NCBI RefSeq assembly: GCF_000219625.1
Contig: NC_018214.1
Location: 1,364,001 to 1,428,000, forward strand
DNA from: Zymoseptoria tritici IPO323
Taxonomy: Eukaryota; Ascomycota; Dothideomycetes; Mycosphaerellales; Mycosphaerellaceae
Direction: 5' to 3'
DNA: 64,000 nt
In this document: positions 62,293-64,000 of the stretch, piece after piece
Layout of the letters: each line of letters begins with the position of its first letter
Numbering within the stretch: position 1 is the stretch's first letter
Notes under the pieces: model-generated
What the model saw: only the letters and a program-made list of their open reading frames with translations
What the model was told of the DNA's origin: nothing
The model's database searches: none
Position numbers and translations under genes: made by a program

Positions 62293-64000
62293 ATGCGAAT
62301 ATCGGGCCTGCACGCTGTATACCTTGCAGTCTTTGCCCTCATAGGGACAGACTGCGGCGCACATGCTGCTTCCCCGGCCTCGCAACATGCAAGTCCGGAC
62401 TCATGCGCTGTTCGTCTTCTTCACAATCATTGCCTCAATGCCGTTCGACCTAATAATGTCTTCCAGCTGGAACCACTTTCCAAAGTCTCCGACGCATGCG
62501 CCTCGTACGCCGAACTGAACATATTAAACGACAAACTTCATCCATACGTCCGAAACCTCGCGAACAATACCGACTTCTTCTCATACTATCGACTCAATCT
62601 ATACAATAAAAAGTGTCCCTTCTGGAACGATGAGAATGGACTGTGTGGCAACAGAGCGTGCGCGGTGGACACACTGGACAATGAGGAGGACATACCGATG
62701 ATATGGCGTGCAGAAGAGTTGAGCAAGTTGGAAGGTCCGAAGGCGCATCATCCTGGGAGGAAGCAGCAGCAGGAACGAAAACGACCATTGTTGGGAGAGC
62801 TGGGAGACGATGTTGGGGAGAGCTGCGTTGTGGAGTACGACGATGAATGTGATGAGCGGGACTACTGTGTGCCCGAGGACGAGAGTGCCAGCGGCAAGGG
62901 AGACTACGTCAGTTTGGCAGACAATCTCGAGCGCTTCACTGGATACTCCGGCGAAGGAGCGCACCAAGTTTGGGAAGCCATCTACCGAGAGAATTGCTTT
63001 TCGAAGCCCCATGCGGCGAAGAAAGGTGCTGCAGTACCAGGACTGTCGGCTCCGCTTCCTGGATTCTCAGTCGATCAAGCTCAGGCGGCGCTAGAGTTCA
63101 AGCACGTTGTGAGAGAGCGCGACCGCCAACAGGCATTTCAATCGGGCACTCAACTGGACGCTCTGGACTTTGAGGATGAGTGCTTGGAGAAACGTGTCTT
63201 CTACCGAGTCATCTCGGGCATGCACGCTTCCATCTCTGTGCACTTGTGCTACGATTATCTCAATCAGACGACCGGAGAGTGGGGACCGAATCTGGAATGC
63301 TATAAGGAGCGACTTTACGGTCATCCAGAGCGGATCTCGAACCTCTACTTCAACTACGCCTTGGTCCTCCGTGCTGTAGGGAAGCTACGGAATTATGTGC
63401 AGGACTACACGTTCTGCACGGGCGATCCCGTCCAGGACACGAAGACGAAAAAGATGATCACAGTGCTGGCAGACGCAATCCCAGCTGGCGATCAAATCTT
63501 TGATGAGAGCGTCATGTTCCGAGACCAGACCGCCGACGGCATCAGTCTCAAGGAAGATTTCCGCAACCGATTCCGCAACGTGAGTAGGATCATGGACTGT
63601 GTGGGTTGCGACAAATGTCGTCTTTGGGGCAAGGTGCAGACGGCCGGATTTGGCACCGCACTCAAAGTGCTGTTCGAGTTTGGAAACGGTCATGAAGGTC
63701 AAGAGAAGCCACTCCTGCGTCGCACGGAACTGGTGGCGCTCGTCAACACTCTCGATAAGATTAGCTCTGCATTGAAGGCGCTTGAACATTTCAAGATTAT
63801 GATGCAAGGAGAGCTCGACGGCAAGTCTGCAGCAGAGATCGAAAAGGCGTCAGAGGGCTCGAAACCGAAGACGAAGGCTCCGAACTTTGACGACCTGGAC
63901 GAATTAGACGACTTTGACGACTTTGAGCAAAAGTACACGAAGACGGAAAAACGAGAACAGACGTTCAAGGAGGCCTTTTGGGAAGAATTCGACATTGTCT
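62293..64000 (+). CDS. ERO1: Endoplasmic reticulum oxidoreductin 1 (3' end outside window)
   Basis: The frame is open from ATG 62293 to the window edge (569 complete codons), so the C-terminus is missing. Residues 1-25 form a signal peptide (LHAVYLAVFALIGTDCGAHA). Family marks: CPFWNDENGLCGNRAC, the shuttle-loop Cys region DDECDERDYC (Cys186, Cys192), VSLADNLERFTGYSGEGAHQ, a VFYRVISGMHASISVHLC FAD-binding block and the active-site CVGCDKC at 436-442. ERO1 reoxidises protein disulfide isomerase and passes electrons through FAD to oxygen in the ER lumen. The visible C-terminal part has an Asp-rich stretch (DDLDELDDFDDFE). No intron is seen. Confidence 0.93.
   Translation, partial: MRISGLHAVYLAVFALIGTDCGAHAASPASQHASPDSCAVRLLHNHCLNAVRPNNVFQLEPLSKVSDACASYAELNILNDKLHPYVRNLANNTDFFSYYRLNLYNKKCPFWNDENGLCGNRACAVDTLDNEEDIPMIWRAEELSKLEGPKAHHPGRKQQQERKRPLLGELGDDVGESCVVEYDDECDERDYCVPEDESASGKGDYVSLADNLERFTGYSGEGAHQVWEAIYRENCFSKPHAAKKGAAVPGLSAPLPGFSVDQAQAALEFKHVVRERDRQQAFQSGTQLDALDFEDECLEKRVFYRVISGMHASISVHLCYDYLNQTTGEWGPNLECYKERLYGHPERISNLYFNYALVLRAVGKLRNYVQDYTFCTGDPVQDTKTKKMITVLADAIPAGDQIFDESVMFRDQTADGISLKEDFRNRFRNVSRIMDCVGCDKCRLWGKVQTAGFGTALKVLFEFGNGHEGQEKPLLRRTELVALVNTLDKISSALKALEHFKIMMQGELDGKSAAEIEKASEGSKPKTKAPNFDDLDELDDFDDFEQKYTKTEKREQTFKEAFWEEFDIV

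Overview
This window is nuclear DNA from a filamentous ascomycete (Pezizomycotina, plausibly a Dothideomycete). The genes are spaced 0.2-2 kb apart on both strands. Introns are short, mostly 51-130 nt, with GT..AG ends. The gene set is fungal: UTP23, a fungal plasma-membrane H+-ATPase, a PHD-SET protein of the SET3 type, a class IV chitin synthase and its Sel1-repeat activator, vacuolar alpha-mannosidase and ERO1. The class-level assignment is inference.

Layout. 1-31 kb: a partial hypothetical gene (-), UTP23 (+), a C-terminally anchored membrane protein (-), a weak hypothetical gene (+), PMA1 in five exons (+), a six-exon short-chain dehydrogenase (-), a secreted/single-TM Cys-rich surface protein (+), SET3 (-), SKT5/CHS4 (-), an Asn/Gly-rich protein (-), a tentative spliced ORF (-) and a large fungal-specific protein with a possible HicA-like tail (+). 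32.0-43.6 kb: one 11.57-kb mobile element. 44-64 kb: class IV chitin synthase (+), cupin (-), GNAT (-), ENV7/STK16-like kinase (-), a tiny Cys-rich ORF (+), a repeat-bearing hypothetical protein (-), RNase H (-), a FAR-17a/AIG1-like membrane protein (-), alpha-mannosidase (+) and a partial ERO1 (+).

The unusual part is 32002-43575. It is bounded by 19-bp terminal inverted repeats (18/19 matching) and flanked by a perfect 9-bp direct repeat, GTTGCTCCG, as expected of a target-site duplication. Inside are at least four long plus-strand reading frames (about 1,079, 1,182, 286 and 228 codons counting the terminal stop) and a fifth of about 249 codons whose start codon seems lost. The frames hold from end to end but are full of TAG/TAA and contain no in-frame TGA. 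This is what CpA->TpA mutation (RIP) does to Gln and Trp codons. ORF1 is a RecQ/DExH-like helicase. ORF2 carries 14-residue tandem repeats and a region resembling the fungal DUF6589 family. ORF3 has CxxC pairs. ORF4 and ORF5 are unrecognised. The right end of the element lies 404 bp upstream of the chitin synthase start codon.

Functional links: the class IV chitin synthase (Chs3 type) and SKT5/CHS4, its known activator in yeast, are both present about 20 kb apart with the element between them. The other genes are ordinary housekeeping or accessory genes with no sign of a biosynthetic cluster. Splice sites and starts were inferred by eye from frame, GT/AG signals and family conservation.
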